The notes under the pieces were generated by a model. The model had not been told where the DNA came from, made no database searches, and saw only the letters and a program-made list of their open reading frames with translations. A program made the position numbers and the translations under genes. Source: an uncultured Rhizobiaceae group bacterium (GTDB taxonomy: Bacteria > Pseudomonadota > Alphaproteobacteria > Rhizobiales > Rhizobiaceae). From it: a DNA stretch of 7,454 nucleotides. The stretch lies in assembly GCA_937951455.1 (NCBI GenBank), contig CALFBU010000046.1, positions 1 to 7,454 on the forward strand. Direction: 5' to 3'. Below are positions 6,352 to 7,454 of this stretch, piece after piece (within the stretch, counting starts at the first letter, position 1; every line of letters begins with the position of its first letter).

Positions 6352-7454
6352 TGTTCAAAAGGGTAGCTTCATTATTAAAGGTAACCGCCGTTCGGCTATC
6401 AATCATTTATACTGTGATATTTGGCCTGCTCGCACTTGGCATCGTTTTTTATATGACGGGTGCAACCGTCAATGTTTTGCGCGAGCAGTATCAAGTATCC
6501 ATCGATGAAGAAGTGACAGGCCTTGCTCGGATTTACCGTCAGGGTGGCATTAATTCGCTCGTCAGGACATTGGATCGCCGTGCCCGTGCGCCAGGCGCCA
6601 ATCTTTATGTTATTACCAATCCGCAGGGCGAAATCATTGCCGGCAATGTGCCTAAAATGCAAAACAGGATTATGAGCAAAATTGGCTGGACAAAACGTCC
6701 GTTCAGATATGAGCGTTTTGACGATGAGGGTGATAAAGAGCATCGAGCCATTGCCCGAGTTTTGGAAGTACCAAACGGTATGCGAATTCTGGTAGGTCGT
6801 GATGTAAGCGAATACGAGGGGGTGCGAGAAATTGTAAGACGAGGGTTCAATCTAGCGCTCGGCACAATGGTGGCTCTTGGGTTGCTGACCTGGTTCTTTG
6901 TTGGGCGGCGGGCATTAAAGCGCATAGATCAAGTTTCAAAATCTTCGCAGCGTATCATGGGAGGAGACAAATCAGAACGACTTCCCGTGACGGGAACGAA
7001 TGATGAATTTGATCGCTTGTCAGAAAACCTCAATCACATGCTGGATCAAATCAACCATTTGGATGATGGGGTCAAGCAAATGTCAGACAACATTGCACAT
7101 GATCTAAAAACTCCAATTACCAGACTTCGAAACAAGGCTGAAGAAGCTTTTGCACTCGAAAATAAACCACAAGAACAGCAAGACAAAATCGCAGATATAA
7201 TCGATGATTGCGATAGCATTGTAAAAACATTTGATGCTCTGTTGATGATCTCAAGAGTGGAGTCAGGTTCAACGGTTGCCAAATTGGAACGTCTTAATGC
7301 GGGTGATATTTTGAACGATGTCTACGAGCTTTACGAAGCCTTGGTGGAGGATGAAGGCAAGCAATTAAACCTTGAATTGAAGTTGCCAGACAATCTTGAA
7401 ATCATGGGTAATCGTGAACTCCTTTCGCAAGCGATATCAAACCTGATCGATAAC
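6351..7454 (+). CDS. Two-component sensor histidine kinase, 5' part
   Basis: This gene starts at the ATG at 6351, overlapping the regulator stop by one base (TGATG), with GGAAG at 6336-6340 as a possible ribosome site. It is open for 368 codons to the last base of the window. The protein has a basic N-terminus, a first membrane helix at about 15-37, a periplasmic sensor region of about 130 residues (38-166), a second helix at about 167-187, a HAMP linker to about 238, and a HisKA dimerisation domain with phosphoacceptor His250 in AHDLKTPITRLR. The ATPase domain has just begun: the visible end LSQAISNLIDN is the front of the N-box. The remaining G-boxes lie outside. The sensor region has no domain I recognise. 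It should phosphorylate the response regulator encoded just upstream. In S. meliloti the pair at this locus precedes glnE, as I recall. Confidence 0.94.
   Translation, partial: MFKRVASLLKVTAVRLSIIYTVIFGLLALGIVFYMTGATVNVLREQYQVSIDEEVTGLARIYRQGGINSLVRTLDRRARAPGANLYVITNPQGEIIAGNVPKMQNRIMSKIGWTKRPFRYERFDDEGDKEHRAIARVLEVPNGMRILVGRDVSEYEGVREIVRRGFNLALGTMVALGLLTWFFVGRRALKRIDQVSKSSQRIMGGDKSERLPVTGTNDEFDRLSENLNHMLDQINHLDDGVKQMSDNIAHDLKTPITRLRNKAEEAFALENKPQEQQDKIADIIDDCDSIVKTFDALLMISRVESGSTVAKLERLNAGDILNDVYELYEALVEDEGKQLNLELKLPDNLEIMGNRELLSQAISNLIDN

Noticed and set aside
6311..6508. 65-codon + strand frame across the regulator/kinase junction
   Set aside because: It is out of frame with two well-supported genes that meet at TGATG, and has no family features.
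6399..6925. Two - strand frames opposite the kinase gene (114 and 106 codons)
   Set aside because: The + strand kinase frame is continuous here, with membrane helices, HAMP and His250, so the - strand frames are shadows.

Overview
The window looks like chromosomal DNA from an alphaproteobacterium, most likely of the rhizobial order (Hyphomicrobiales). Base composition is moderate to AT-leaning for that group, judged by eye and not counted. The assignment rests on gene order: the end of ccmE, then ccmF and ccmH (the cycJ-cycK-cycL order of rhizobia), followed by a DegP-type protease and an OmpR-type response regulator/histidine kinase pair. From memory, Sinorhizobium and its relatives have the same order, with glnE after the kinase. 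I cannot name the genus.

Layout, all on the + strand. Bases 1-2661 hold the tail of a cytochrome c maturation (System I) operon: partial ccmE, ccmF and ccmH, joined by 4-bp and 8-bp overlaps. Bases 2714-3943 hold a fused alpha/beta-hydrolase/OsmC-like protein with its own strong ribosome binding site. The 121-bp gap 3944-4064 contains a repeated ACATTACA word, an inverted TGTAAT copy and a small hairpin ahead of the protease gene. Bases 4065-5543 encode a periplasmic Do/HtrA-family serine protease with two PDZ domains. The next 121-bp gap holds two consecutive hairpins, the second a likely terminator, and then an AT-rich promoter-like element that almost touches the next start codon. Bases 5665-6351 encode the response regulator. 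A histidine kinase starts at 6351 (TGATG overlap) and is cut by the window end; it is open for all 368 visible codons.

Functionally the window is about envelope protein quality. CcmE carries heme, CcmF and CcmH ligate it to reduced apocytochrome c, DegP degrades or refolds damaged periplasmic proteins, and the two-component pair probably senses an envelope or periplasmic signal. The hydrolase/OsmC fusion may add thiol-dependent peroxide defence, which would fit but is inferred.

Most genes are well-known families. The least explained parts are non-coding: the degP 3' region, with a hairpin that exposes a C-rich, anti-Shine-Dalgarno-like loop, the repeats upstream of degP, and the apparently leaderless response regulator. 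I found no strong evidence for a wholly new system.
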